Of a stretch of 64,000 nucleotides of DNA, positions 36,035 through 44,277 are shown piece by piece; the first letter of the stretch is position 1; the number at the start of each line of letters is the position of its first letter. The position numbers and the translations under genes are program-made. Location of the stretch: the NCBI GenBank assembly GCA_963702495.1, contig CAVPDA010000004.1, forward strand, positions 62,001 to 126,000, given 5' to 3'. The DNA comes from CAVPDA01 sp963702495 (GTDB lineage: Bacteria; Pseudomonadota; Gammaproteobacteria; Burkholderiales; Rhodocyclaceae). Below the pieces are notes generated by a model, which ran no database searches, had not been told where the DNA came from, and was given only the letters and a program-made list of their open reading frames with translations.

Positions 36035-38020
36035 CTAGCGCCCGCCCCTTCCGCCTTTCAGCAGCCGGCCCTCGGCGGCGGCTAGGCCCTCGGGCAGGCC
36101 GAGCAGCACCACCACATCGCCGACGTTGAATCGTGTTTCGGGACCCGGCGCCAGGCCCCGAATGCCGCGCCGCCTCACCGCCGAGACGGTGACGGCAAGC
36201 TGTTCCAGATTCAGGTCGCCGATGGTGCGGCCGATGGCGTGGGCGCCCGCCGTCAGGGTCACAGAATGCAGCCGCGGCTGCTGCGCTTCGCCCACTTCCT
36301 CGCCGGCATCGGACGCACCGGGAAAGAAACCGCGCAGCAGCGCATAGCGTTCTCCGCGCAGGCCGCGAATGCGCTTGACGACCCGATTGAAGGGGACACC
36401 CATCAGGACCAGGGCATGCCACGCCATCATCATGCTGGCTTCGAACATCTCGGGCACCACTTCCACCGCGCCGGCTTCGGCAAAGCGCTCGATGTGGGCC
36501 TCGTCGGTGGCGCGCACCACCACCGGCAGGTCGGGGCGCAGTTGCGCGGCCTGGTGCAGGACCTTCATCGTCGCCACCGCATCGCCGAAGGAGACGATCA
36601 GCACGCTGGCGCGCATGATGCCGGCCGCGACCAGCGTCTCGCGCCGCCACGAGTCGCCGTACACCACCGTCTCGCCGGCCGCGGCCGCCTCGCGCACGCG
36701 GTCCGGATCGAGATCGAGGGCGACGTAGGACACGCCTTCCAGCGTCAGCAGGCGCGCCAGGTACTGTCCGGTGCGGCCGTAGCCGCAGATGATGGCGTGC
36801 TTCTCCGTCGTCATCGACTCGGAGGCGATGCGCGTGAGCTCCATCGAACGCAGCAGCCATTCCGATTTCACGAAGCGCAACACCAGCTTGTCGGCGTACT
36901 GCACGAGCAGCGGCGCCAGCAGCATGGACAAGACCAGCGCCGCGACGCTGACCTGAACGGTGGTCGGCGGCAGCAGCGCCAGATCCTTGATCTGGGCCAG
37001 CAGGACGAAGCCGAACTCGCCGCCGGCGCAGAGCCACAAGCCGGTGCGCATCGAAGTGCCGGGAGCCGCGCCGAAAGCGCGCGCCACGCCGGAGATGAGA
37101 GCGAGCTTGCCGGCGAGAAGCAGTGCCAGCAACGCGATGACCAGCGGCAGGTTGCGGACGATGGTGGCGACGTCGAGGAAGGCGCCGACGGTGATGAAGA
37201 ACAGGCCGAGCAGCACGTCGCGGAAAGGTTTGATGTCCTCTTCCACCTGGTAGCGGTATTCGGTCTCGGAGATCAGCATGCCGGCGAGGAAGGCGCCCAG
37301 CGCCAGCGACAGCCCGGCCAGCTGCGTCAGGTAGGCGAGGCCGAGCGTGATCAGCAGAATGTTGAGCATGAACAGCTCGGACGATTTCCTGCGCGCCACG
37401 ATGAAGAACCAGCCGCTCATCAGACGCTGTCCGAGGAAAAGGACGATGGCGAGGACCACCGCCGCCTTCGCCGTCGCCAGCGCCAGCGTGCCGGCCAGCA
37501 TCTCCGGCGGCTGCGACAGCGAGGGGACCAGGATCAGCAGCGGAACCACTGCCAGATCCTGGAACAGCAGCACGCCCATGACCTGCCGCCCGTGCGGAGA
37601 GTCGAGCTGCATGCGTTCGGTGAACAGCTTGCTGACGATCGCCGTGGAGGACATGGCAAACGCTCCGCCGAGCGCGAACCCCGCCTGCCACGACAGACCG
37701 GCCAGCATAAACATCGGCACTGCCAGCGCGATGGTGACCAGCACCTGCGCCAGGCCGACCCCGAACACGATGCGCTTCATGCTGTACAGGCGCGGCAGGG
37801 AGAATTCGAGACCGATGGAGAACATCAGGAACACGACCCCGAATTCGGCCAGACGGCGCGCACTTTCCGCGTCGGAAATCAGGTCGAAGGCATGGGGACC
37901 GATGGACGCGCCGACCAACAGATAGCCCAGAATCGGCGACAGATTGAGGGTGCGGAACGCGGCCACCACCGCCACCGAGGTGGCCAGCACCACCAGCACG
38001 ATCTCGAGGGTGTTGAACAT
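36035..38020 (-). CDS. CPA2-family K+/H+ antiporter (KefB/KefC-like) with TrkA-N and TrkA-C
   Basis: 661 residues. About 12 transmembrane helices make the Na+/H+-exchanger domain (GYLLVGASIGPHAFDL, LFQDLAVVPLL). A Rossmann RCK_N begins at IICGYGRTGQYLARLL, and a C-terminal RCK_C contains ALGRTIG-like AIGRTIGDLNLEQLAVTV. It likely exports K+ or Na+ in exchange for protons. It stands divergent to kdsD, a common betaproteobacterial arrangement. Whether glutathione gating applies is unknown. Confidence 0.9.
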   Translation of the reverse strand: MFNTLEIVLVVLATSVAVVAAFRTLNLSPILGYLLVGASIGPHAFDLISDAESARRLAEFGVVFLMFSIGLEFSLPRLYSMKRIVFGVGLAQVLVTIALAVPMFMLAGLSWQAGFALGGAFAMSSTAIVSKLFTERMQLDSPHGRQVMGVLLFQDLAVVPLLILVPSLSQPPEMLAGTLALATAKAAVVLAIVLFLGQRLMSGWFFIVARRKSSELFMLNILLITLGLAYLTQLAGLSLALGAFLAGMLISETEYRYQVEEDIKPFRDVLLGLFFITVGAFLDVATIVRNLPLVIALLALLLAGKLALISGVARAFGAAPGTSMRTGLWLCAGGEFGFVLLAQIKDLALLPPTTVQVSVAALVLSMLLAPLLVQYADKLVLRFVKSEWLLRSMELTRIASESMTTEKHAIICGYGRTGQYLARLLTLEGVSYVALDLDPDRVREAAAAGETVVYGDSWRRETLVAAGIMRASVLIVSFGDAVATMKVLHQAAQLRPDLPVVVRATDEAHIERFAEAGAVEVVPEMFEASMMMAWHALVLMGVPFNRVVKRIRGLRGERYALLRGFFPGASDAGEEVGEAQQPRLHSVTLTAGAHAIGRTIGDLNLEQLAVTVSAVRRRGIRGLAPGPETRFNVGDVVVLLGLPEGLAAAEGRLLKGGRGGR

Positions 38021-38062
38021 CCGGTCTCGGTGGCGAAGGGGAGAAGGGGAAGAAAGTCGATT

Positions 38063-38071
38063 TGATATACT
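38063..38071 (+). promoter_or_regulatory. Extended -10 promoter candidate for kdsD-kdsC-lptC-lptA
   Basis: TGA-TATACT in the 80-bp divergent spacer fits an extended -10 element about 30 bp before the kdsD start. No -35 hexamer is obvious. Confidence 0.4.
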
Positions 38072-38100
38072 TCGCCCCGAATGATAACCGTACGTCTTGA

Positions 38101-39084
38101 ATGAACCAACCTCGCGCCACGGCGCAAGCCCTCGAACTGGGACGGCGAGTCCTCCGGATCGAGGCGGAGGCGGTCGCGGCGCTCGCCGAGCGCATCGACG
38201 ATACGTTTCTTCGGGCGCTGAACCTGATCCTGGCCTGCCGCGGCCGGGTCATCGTCAGCGGCATCGGCAAATCGGGCCACATCGCGCGCAAGATTGCCGC
38301 CACCCTGGCGAGTACCGGAACGCCCGCCTATTTCGTTCACCCCGCCGAGGCGAGCCACGGCGATCTCGGCATGATCACCCGCGACGACGTGCTGATCGCC
38401 CTGTCGAATTCGGGCGAATCGGAGGAACTGCTGACCATCGTTCCCTCGGTCAAACGCCAGGGCGGAAAGCTCATATCGATCACCGGGAACCCCGAATCGT
38501 CCCTGGCCCGCGAAGCCGACATCCACCTGGATGCACGGGTGAAGGAGGAGGCGTGCCCGCTCAACCTCGCCCCCACGGCAAGCACCACCGCCGCCCTGGC
38601 GCTGGGCGACGCATTGGCAGTGGCGCTGCTGGACGCGCGCGGTTTCGGGGCCGACGATTTCGCCCGCTCCCACCCCGGCGGCACCCTCGGGCGCCGCCTG
38701 CTGACCCATGTGCGGGACATCATGCGCGTCGGCGCCGACCTGCCGCTGGTGGACGAGACGGCATCGCTGGCCCGGGCGCTGCTGGAAATGACGCGCGGCG
38801 GCATGGGCATGACCGCCATTCTCGATGCGGAACGGCGTGTGGTCGGCATCTATACCGATGGTGATCTGCGCCGGACGTTGGAGCGCGTGACCGATTTCCA
38901 GAACACGAAAGTCGCCGCCGTGATGACGGCCAATCCGCGCACCATCGGCGCCGACCGCCTGGCGGTGGAAGCGGTGGAGATGATGGAAAGCCACCGCATC
39001 AGCCAGTTGCTGGTAACCGACTCCCGGGGTGTGCTGATCGGCGCACTCACCATGCACCACCTCATGCTGGCCAAGGTGATCTGA
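38101..39084 (+). CDS. kdsD: D-arabinose 5-phosphate isomerase
   Basis: 327 residues. An N-terminal SIS domain carries VIVSGIGKSGHIARKIAATL and VLIALSNSGESEELL. Two CBS domains follow (ADLPLVDETASLARALLEM and MTANPRTIGADRLAV). It makes arabinose 5-phosphate from ribulose 5-phosphate for KDO synthesis. It overlaps kdsC by 1 bp. Length and architecture equal E. coli KdsD. Confidence 0.96.
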   Translation: MNQPRATAQALELGRRVLRIEAEAVAALAERIDDTFLRALNLILACRGRVIVSGIGKSGHIARKIAATLASTGTPAYFVHPAEASHGDLGMITRDDVLIALSNSGESEELLTIVPSVKRQGGKLISITGNPESSLAREADIHLDARVKEEACPLNLAPTASTTAALALGDALAVALLDARGFGADDFARSHPGGTLGRRLLTHVRDIMRVGADLPLVDETASLARALLEMTRGGMGMTAILDAERRVVGIYTDGDLRRTLERVTDFQNTKVAAVMTANPRTIGADRLAVEAVEMMESHRISQLLVTDSRGVLIGALTMHHLMLAKVI

Positions 39085-39605
39085 TGTCCGCCCTCGAACG
39101 CGCACGCATCGTCAAACTCATGGCCTTCGACGTGGATGGCGTGATGACCGACGGCCATCTGTATTTCACGGCCACCGGCGAGGAGATGAAGGCCTTCCAC
39201 AGCCGCGACGGCCTCGGCATGAAGCTGCTGCAGCGTGCCGGGCTGCAGGTCGCCATCGTCACCGCCCGCACCGCCCGCGCGGTCGACCTGCGGGCGCAGA
39301 ACCTGGGCATCACGCTGGTGAAACAGGGCGTCGAGGACAAGCGCACGGCGCTGGCGGAACTGGCGCGCGAACTCGGCTTCGAACTGGCGCAGTGCGGTTA
39401 CATGGGCGACGACGTGGTGGATCTGCCGGTGCTGCGCGCCTGCGGTTTTTCGGCCAGCGTAGCGGACGGACACCCCCTGGTGCGGCGCGCCGTGGATTAT
39501 GTGAGTCGGGATCCGGCCGGCGCCGGAGCGGTGCGCGAAGTGTGCGAACTGATCCTGCGCGCCCAAGGCCAGCTCGACGCCGCGCTCACCCCGTACCTGC
39601 AGTGA
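39084..39605 (+). CDS. kdsC: KDO 8-phosphate phosphatase
   Basis: 173-residue HAD-superfamily phosphatase (C0 type). The nucleophile motif is AFDVDGVMTDG and motif IV is YMGDDVVDLPVL. It releases KDO from KDO-8P in the cytosol. It overlaps lptC by 4 bp. Confidence 0.96.
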   Translation: MSALERARIVKLMAFDVDGVMTDGHLYFTATGEEMKAFHSRDGLGMKLLQRAGLQVAIVTARTARAVDLRAQNLGITLVKQGVEDKRTALAELARELGFELAQCGYMGDDVVDLPVLRACGFSASVADGHPLVRRAVDYVSRDPAGAGAVREVCELILRAQGQLDAALTPYLQ

Positions 39606-40180
39606 AGTTCCGGACTTACAGCCTGTTCCCGCTCGCAGTGCTGCTGACGCTGGCGGCGCTGACCTTCTGGCTGGAACGGGCGACGCGCATCGACGAGCCG
39701 CGGCGCGACGGCAAGCTGCGGCACGATCCGGACTTCATCGCCGAGAACTTCACCCTGCGCCAACTGGATCGGAACGGGCGCGTCAAGTACGCGTTGAGTG
39801 CGGAGAAGATGCTACATTACGCCGACGACGAGAGCACCGACGTCACCCAGCCCCGGCTCACCTATTTCGAAACCCCGCCGCCCTTCCATCTGCAGGCCAG
39901 GCGCGCCAACATCAGCAAGGACGGCAAGATCATCGAACTGAGGGACGACGTGTTCGGCCGGCGCGAGGCCGGCGTCGAGGACCCTCCCATGACTTTCGCA
40001 TCGAGCGAACTGACCGTCTACCCGGACGACGAGCTGGCACGGACCTCGGCTCCCGTGACCCTGACGCAGGGACGCACGGTGGTGTCGGGAGTCGGCATGG
40101 AAGCCGACAACCTGAAGCGGAACTTCCAGTTGCACGATCGCGTGCGGGCGACGATTTATCAGCAGGACAAGAAGCGATAA
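39602..40180 (+). CDS. lptC: LPS export protein LptC
   Basis: 192 residues from GTG 39602. One N-terminal transmembrane helix (SLFPLAVLLTLAALTFW) precedes a periplasmic beta-jellyroll with ENFTLRQLDRNGRVKYALSA and TVVSGVGMEADN. LptC hands LPS from LptB2FG to LptA. The gene lies 3 bp before lptA. The start codon overlaps the kdsC stop, so translation is coupled. Confidence 0.92.
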   Translation: MKFRTYSLFPLAVLLTLAALTFWLERATRIDEPRRDGKLRHDPDFIAENFTLRQLDRNGRVKYALSAEKMLHYADDESTDVTQPRLTYFETPPPFHLQARRANISKDGKIIELRDDVFGRREAGVEDPPMTFASSELTVYPDDELARTSAPVTLTQGRTVVSGVGMEADNLKRNFQLHDRVRATIYQQDKKR

Positions 40181-40183
40181 CCG

Positions 40184-40825
40184 ATGAAACGATATCGTGC
40201 GCGCACTCCCCTCGCGCTTGCGGCAGGGATGCTGCTGGGCGTCTCCCAATCTGCGCTGGCCGAGAAGGCCGACCGCAGCAAGCCGGTCGTGCTGGAGGCG
40301 GACCGGGTGATGGTCGATGACCGCAACAAGGTTCACGTTTACGAAGGCCGCGTCAATCTGACCCAGGGCACGCTCAACATCCGCGCCGACAAGATCGTGG
40401 TGAGCCAGGATGCGGAGGGCTTCCAAAAGGGGATTGCCACCGCCGGGCCGGGCGGCCTCGCCCATATCCGCCAGAAGCTCGAAGGCAAGGACGAATACAT
40501 GGACGGCGAGGCGGAGCGCATCGAGCACGACGGCAACAGCGAGCGCACCCAGTTCTTCAATCGTGCGTTCGTGAAAAGCGGCCAGGACGAGGTGCGCGGA
40601 CAGTACATCGTGTACGACGCCCTGACCGAGAGCTACACCGTTACCAGCGGCCCCGGCGGCACGGTGGCCAAGCCTTCGCCGGGCCGGGACACGCGGGTGC
40701 GCGTCGTGATCCAGCCCAAGAACAAGGACGGGGCGCCCAAGAGCGAGCCGCCCGCCGCGGTGGAGGGCGGCAAGCTCAAGAGCGCACCGGAGATCGCCAA
40801 CCCTCGTCAGGAGAACCGGGAATGA
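40184..40825 (+). CDS. lptA: LPS transport periplasmic bridge protein LptA
   Basis: 213 residues. The signal peptide ends near ALAEK. The OstA jellyroll follows with LEADRVMVDDRNKVHVYEG, LTQGTLNIRADKIVV and MDGEAERIEHDG. The C-terminal 40 residues are Pro/Lys-rich. LptA polymerises as the periplasmic bridge between LptC and LptD. The usual next genes, lptB and rpoN, are absent; an enoyl-CoA hydratase overlaps the stop by 4 bp instead. Confidence 0.93.
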   Translation: MKRYRARTPLALAAGMLLGVSQSALAEKADRSKPVVLEADRVMVDDRNKVHVYEGRVNLTQGTLNIRADKIVVSQDAEGFQKGIATAGPGGLAHIRQKLEGKDEYMDGEAERIEHDGNSERTQFFNRAFVKSGQDEVRGQYIVYDALTESYTVTSGPGGTVAKPSPGRDTRVRVVIQPKNKDGAPKSEPPAAVEGGKLKSAPEIANPRQENRE

Positions 40826-41598
40826 CTTACGCCAACATCATCGCCGAAGCGCGCGGCAAGGTCGGACTGATCACCCTCAACCGCCCCAAGGCGCTGAACG
40901 CCCTCAACGACGCCCTGGTGGATGAGGTGAGCGCCGCCCTCGACAATTTCGAAGCCGACGAGAACATCGGCGCCATCGTCATCACGGGCTCGGACAAGGC
41001 TTTCGCCGCCGGCGCCGACATCGTGGCGATGAAGGATTTCTCATACATGGACGCGTACAAGTCCAACTACATCACCCGCAACTGGGAGCGCGTCAAGACC
41101 TGCCGCAAGCCGGTGATCGCCGCGGTGGCGGGCTATGCCCTGGGCGGCGGCTGCGAGCTGGCGATGATGTGCGACATCATTCTCGCGGCCGACACCGCCC
41201 AGTTCGGCCAGCCGGAGATCAAGCTCGGCATCCTGCCCGGCGCCGGCGGCACCCAGCGCCTGCCGCGCGCCGTCAGCAAGGCCAAGGCGATGGAGATGTG
41301 CCTCACCGGGCGCATGATGGATGCGCAGGAAGCGGAACGCGCCGGACTGGTGTCGCGGGTGATACCAGCGGACAAGTTGCTGGAGGAAGCTCTCGCCACC
41401 GCAGAGAAGATCGCCGGCTTCTCGCTGCCGTCGGTGATGATGGTCAAGGAATCGATAAACCGCGCCTACGAGGGCACGCTCGCCGAAGGACTGCTGTTCG
41501 AGCGGCGCGCCTTCCATTCCGCCTTTGCCCTCGAAGATCAGAAGGAAGGGATGGCGGCGTTCGTTGACAAACGCAAACCCGCCTTCAAGAACCGCTGA
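40822..41598 (+). CDS. Enoyl-CoA hydratase
   Basis: 258-residue crotonase-fold protein. The oxyanion hole and first Glu are in GYALGGGCELAMMCD; the second Glu is in FGQPEIKLGILPGAGGTQR. Both catalytic glutamates are present, so syn-hydration of short enoyl-CoA is likely. It starts inside the lptA stop (ATGA), which puts a fatty-acid or PHA-type enzyme under LPS-operon translation. It is followed by a phasin gene with its own promoter. PaaF-like short-chain preference is a guess. Confidence 0.9.
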   Translation: MTYANIIAEARGKVGLITLNRPKALNALNDALVDEVSAALDNFEADENIGAIVITGSDKAFAAGADIVAMKDFSYMDAYKSNYITRNWERVKTCRKPVIAAVAGYALGGGCELAMMCDIILAADTAQFGQPEIKLGILPGAGGTQRLPRAVSKAKAMEMCLTGRMMDAQEAERAGLVSRVIPADKLLEEALATAEKIAGFSLPSVMMVKESINRAYEGTLAEGLLFERRAFHSAFALEDQKEGMAAFVDKRKPAFKNR

Positions 41599-41600
41599 AC

Positions 41601-41625
41601 GCCGGGCGCGCCGCTCACGCCCGGC
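41601..41625 (+). terminator. Possible terminator hairpin after the hydratase gene
   Basis: Perfect 8-bp arms gccgggcg and cgcccggc with a 9-base loop lie 2 bp after the stop codon. The following T content is weak (ttctt further down), so intrinsic termination is uncertain. Confidence 0.4.
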
Positions 41626-41808
41626 GGCGCGCTGGCTTCTTCCGCCGCTGCTGCCGGGCTGGGCCGGCCTCACGCCACGCCGTCGGACCAAGCGCCCCGA
41701 GCGGTGGGGCTCAGGCAGAGAATCCGTGTCGCCGATTCCGCATCCGGGGCCGCCATTGGCGCGGAACCTCCGTAACGCATTGCACCAATCCACAATCATT
41801 GACGTCGG

Positions 41809-41824
41809 AAACAAACGCTTGTTT
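41809..41824. repeat. Inverted repeat aaacaa-N4-ttgttt
   Basis: Perfect 6-bp arms around acgc, about 70 bp upstream of the phasin -35. It could be a regulator site; no T-run follows, so it is not a terminator. Confidence 0.35.
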
Positions 41825-41875
41825 CACATCAACGTATTGATTATTCAGGTGTTTGTCACTGATTCAGGCAATTTG

Positions 41876-41884
41876 TGCATTGCA
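41876..41884. promoter_or_regulatory. TGC-N3-GCA site, candidate PhaR operator
   Basis: TGCATTGCA lies 11 bp upstream of the -35 hexamer of the phasin promoter. PhaR repressors of PHA-granule genes recognise TGC-rich TGC-N3/4-GCA motifs, so phasin induction on polymer accumulation is plausible. The motif is short and could occur by chance. Confidence 0.35.
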
Positions 41885-41895
41885 TCAAAAAAGGC

Positions 41896-41923
41896 TTGAC
41901 AGGGCGTCAGCAAAATCTATAAT
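41896..41923 (+). promoter_or_regulatory. Near-consensus sigma70 promoter of the phasin gene
   Basis: TTGACA (41896-41901), 16-bp spacer, TATAAT (41918-41923): both hexamers are perfect. This is the strongest housekeeping promoter in the window and fits the high abundance of phasins. Confidence 0.85.
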
Positions 41924-42021
41924 TGCGTCATGGTGCGCCGCAACATCAGCAGTCGGAACGATGCTCCGGTGCTGCGCCAAAGGTTTAGTCGATACCGCAT
42001 TCATCAATAAAGGAGAGGACC

Positions 42022-42585
42022 ATGTTTGATACCCCAGAACAACTGGCCGGCGTTAACAAAGCCACCGTCGAATCCATGCTGACCCTGGCGAACACCGCCT
42101 TCGCGAGCGCCGAGCGCCTGGCTGCGCTGAACCTGAACACCGCGCGCACCATGCTCGAGGATTCCGTTGCCAATGCCAAGGCGATGCTCGCCGTCAAGGA
42201 CCTGCAGGAACTGATGAGCCTGCAATCCGCGTTTGCCCAGCCGATCGTCGAAAAGGCGGTGGCCTACTCGCGCAGCGTGTATGAAATCTCCGCCCAGACG
42301 CAGGAAGAAGTGTCCAAGGTGTTCGAAGCCCAGTTCGCTGAGATGAACAAGAACGTCGCCGTCGCCCTCGACAAGGCCGCCAAATCGGCCCCGGCCGGCT
42401 CCGATGTCGCCGTCGCCGCCGTGAAGTCGGCCATCGCCGCCGCCAACTCGGCCTACGACAGCATGAACAAGGCAGCCAAACAGGTTGCGGAAATCGCCGA
42501 AGCCAACGTTGCCGCTGCGACCAACGCGACGGTGAAGGCGGTCAGCGCCGCCGCGGCCGCCCCGAAAGCGAAGAAAGCCGCATAA
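42022..42585 (+). CDS. phaP: PHA-granule-associated phasin (PhaP)
   Basis: 187 residues, mostly alpha-helical and low in aromatic residues. It begins MFDTPEQLAGVNKATVESML, followed by amphipathic repeats of the phasin_2 family and an Ala/Lys-rich C-terminus (AAAAAPKAKKAA). Phasins coat polyhydroxyalkanoate granules and control granule size. Strong ribosome-binding site (aaaggagagg) and strong promoter indicate high expression. No phaC or phaR is present in the window. Confidence 0.9.
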   Translation: MFDTPEQLAGVNKATVESMLTLANTAFASAERLAALNLNTARTMLEDSVANAKAMLAVKDLQELMSLQSAFAQPIVEKAVAYSRSVYEISAQTQEEVSKVFEAQFAEMNKNVAVALDKAAKSAPAGSDVAVAAVKSAIAAANSAYDSMNKAAKQVAEIAEANVAAATNATVKAVSAAAAAPKAKKAA

Positions 42586-42607
42586 CGGCGCTTTCTCTGT
42601 CCCAAGG

Positions 42608-42634
42608 AAAACCCCGGCCCCGTGCCGGGGTTTT
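42608..42634 (+). terminator. Rho-independent terminator after phasin
   Basis: Perfect 11-bp stem aaaaccccggc/gccggggtttt with a 5-base loop, ending in TTTT. Because the stem begins with AAAA it can act in both directions, also serving the convergent minus-strand gene at 42673. Confidence 0.9.
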
Positions 42635-42672
42635 CGCTTCTGGCACCATTTCTCTACGGGCGGCGACGCCGC

Positions 42673-43422
42673 CTAGGACTGGGCCTCCCACTCGATGCCG
42701 CGCCGCGACAGTTCGTCGCGCAGGTCGAGGAATGCCGCATCCACCTGAGCGGGATCGCCGCGCACCCCCAGTTCGATGTGCGGCCGCACGCTCGTCCCCG
42801 CCGATGACGGCAGGCTGAATACCCGGATCCGATCGTATACCTGCTCGATGCGCTGCATGAGGTCGAGCAGGCGGCTCTCGCTGTTGAAGTAGACCAGCAG
42901 AGCCCGCTCCGCGCGCCGATCCGCATGGTGCAGATGGCGGTAGTGCGTGTCCACCACCCAATCCATCATGGGCCATGCCATCTCGGGGAAGCCGGGCAGG
43001 AAATAATGGTCCCTCAGCGCGAAACCCGGAATGCGGTTGAACGGATTCGGAACGATGCGCGCGCCTTGGGGAAACTCCCCCAGCATCAGGCGTTCCGGCG
43101 TGACATCCGCGCCGAACCTGCCTTCGATTTCCCGTCGCGCTTCGGCATGCAGTTCCAGGGTCACGCCCAGCGCCGCGGCTGCGGCCTGGCGCGTGTGGTC
43201 GTCCGGCGTGACGCCGATGCCACCGAAGCTGAACACGATGTCGCCGGAACCGAGGCTGCGTTCGAGCAGACGCGTCAGGCGCGGCCGGTCGTCGCCGGCA
43301 TAGGTGCACCACGACAGTTCCAGACCGCGCTCCCTGAGGCTCGCGACGATGCGCGGAAAATGCTTGTCCTGCCGCTTGCCGGAGAGGATTTCGTCACCGA
43401 TGATGATCGCGCCGAATGCCAT
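42673..43422 (-). CDS. CinA/MoaB-like molybdopterin-binding-fold protein
   Basis: 249 residues. The N-terminal MoCF fold has AIIIGDEILSGKRQDKHFP and the signature SFGGIGVTPDDHTRQAAA, as in competence/damage-inducible protein A. The PNPFNRIPGFALRDHYFLPGFP segment matches CinA. The C-terminal half is a separate small domain without the CinA nicotinamide deamidase, so this is the short form. Biological role is unknown. It ends convergently against the phasin terminator. Confidence 0.82.
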   Translation of the reverse strand: MAFGAIIIGDEILSGKRQDKHFPRIVASLRERGLELSWCTYAGDDRPRLTRLLERSLGSGDIVFSFGGIGVTPDDHTRQAAAAALGVTLELHAEARREIEGRFGADVTPERLMLGEFPQGARIVPNPFNRIPGFALRDHYFLPGFPEMAWPMMDWVVDTHYRHLHHADRRAERALLVYFNSESRLLDLMQRIEQVYDRIRVFSLPSSAGTSVRPHIELGVRGDPAQVDAAFLDLRDELSRRGIEWEAQS

Positions 43423-43463
43423 GTCGTTCCGATCGAAAAGTGGGATCAGCGGCGCGCGCCGGG

Positions 43464-44192
43464 TCAGGGCTTTTCGCCGCGCCGCCGCCGCAAAGCGCTC
43501 AGACAATAATGCACGAAGGTCAATCCCGAATACGCCGGCACCAGCAGGTTCACCACCGGAACGTAGGCCAGCAGGCCGGACAGGATCCCGACCAGCCACA
43601 GCCCGCCGCGCTGGCGCGCGATCACCTCGCGCATCTCCGCCGCGTCGGCGTGCTGCATCAGCGCATCGTAACGGTAGGCGCGCTGGTTGAGGTAGGCCGA
43701 CAGCAGCACCGGCAGAACCAACCCCATGCCCGGGATCAGCCACAGCGGCAGCGTCGCCAACAGTCCGGCCAGATAGACCGCCAAGGCCAGCAGCGCGTTG
43801 CCGACGCTCCCTGCCACGGTTCCACCCTTGCGTTTCTCCATGTCGCGGTACTCTGCATCGCCCACCCGTTCCAGCATCAGCGGCAGTGCGACCAATGCCA
43901 CCATCATCAGCGCCGTGGCGTAGACCAGCGGCACGAAGAGGAGCGCGAGAAACACATGCACCGTGGCCAGCGCCGCCACCGACAGGAACTGCGTGCTGTC
44001 CATCAGCTTGTGCAGCCACGTCCATTGCTGGAATGCGGCCAGCAGTGCCCGCGAAGCGTCGTCCCAGAAGAACCACGCCAGCACCGCCCAGACGGCGATC
44101 GCCGCCAGCGTGGGCCAGATCAGATGCCACAGCATCGAAGGTCGGGACAGGCTGCGCAGCGCGCGGCCGAAGGCATTCAGTACTTCGTTCAT
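43464..44192 (-). CDS. EI24-domain membrane protein
   Basis: 242 residues with four to six hydrophobic segments (LLWLIPGMGLVLPVLLSAYL region, AALATVHVFLALLFVPLVYA). The YLNQRAYRYDALMQHADAAE loop and C-terminal GILSGLLAYVPVVNLLVPAYSGLTF fit the EI24/CysZ-like family of inner-membrane proteins. Start ATG 44192 (MNEVLNAFGRALRSL). It is 41 bp upstream of the CinA-like gene, same strand. Whether it transports sulfate like CysZ is unproven. Confidence 0.78.
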   Translation of the reverse strand: MNEVLNAFGRALRSLSRPSMLWHLIWPTLAAIAVWAVLAWFFWDDASRALLAAFQQWTWLHKLMDSTQFLSVAALATVHVFLALLFVPLVYATALMMVALVALPLMLERVGDAEYRDMEKRKGGTVAGSVGNALLALAVYLAGLLATLPLWLIPGMGLVLPVLLSAYLNQRAYRYDALMQHADAAEMREVIARQRGGLWLVGILSGLLAYVPVVNLLVPAYSGLTFVHYCLSALRRRRGEKP

Positions 44193-44277
44193 GTTTTCAT
44201 TCCTCTGTCGCGGGCGGCACGGCTCTTCGCGCCGCCGCCGCCCGCTCTGCGTGCCGATCCGTGAGAGCCGCGGCAAT

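Larger units (their letters stand above)
41626..42021 (+). other. Intergenic region before the phasin gene
   Basis: About 400 bp without a supported gene. The first half is GC-rich with no motif. From about 41780 it turns AT-rich and holds an inverted repeat, a TGC-N3-GCA site and a near-consensus promoter listed separately. A leader of about 90 bp separates the promoter from the ATG, with ggagagg 4 bp before the start. Confidence 0.6.

Noticed and set aside
36239..38065. A 608-codon plus-strand open frame
   Set aside because: Shadow of the antiporter gene; composition is His/Gln/Arg-biased without recognisable domains.
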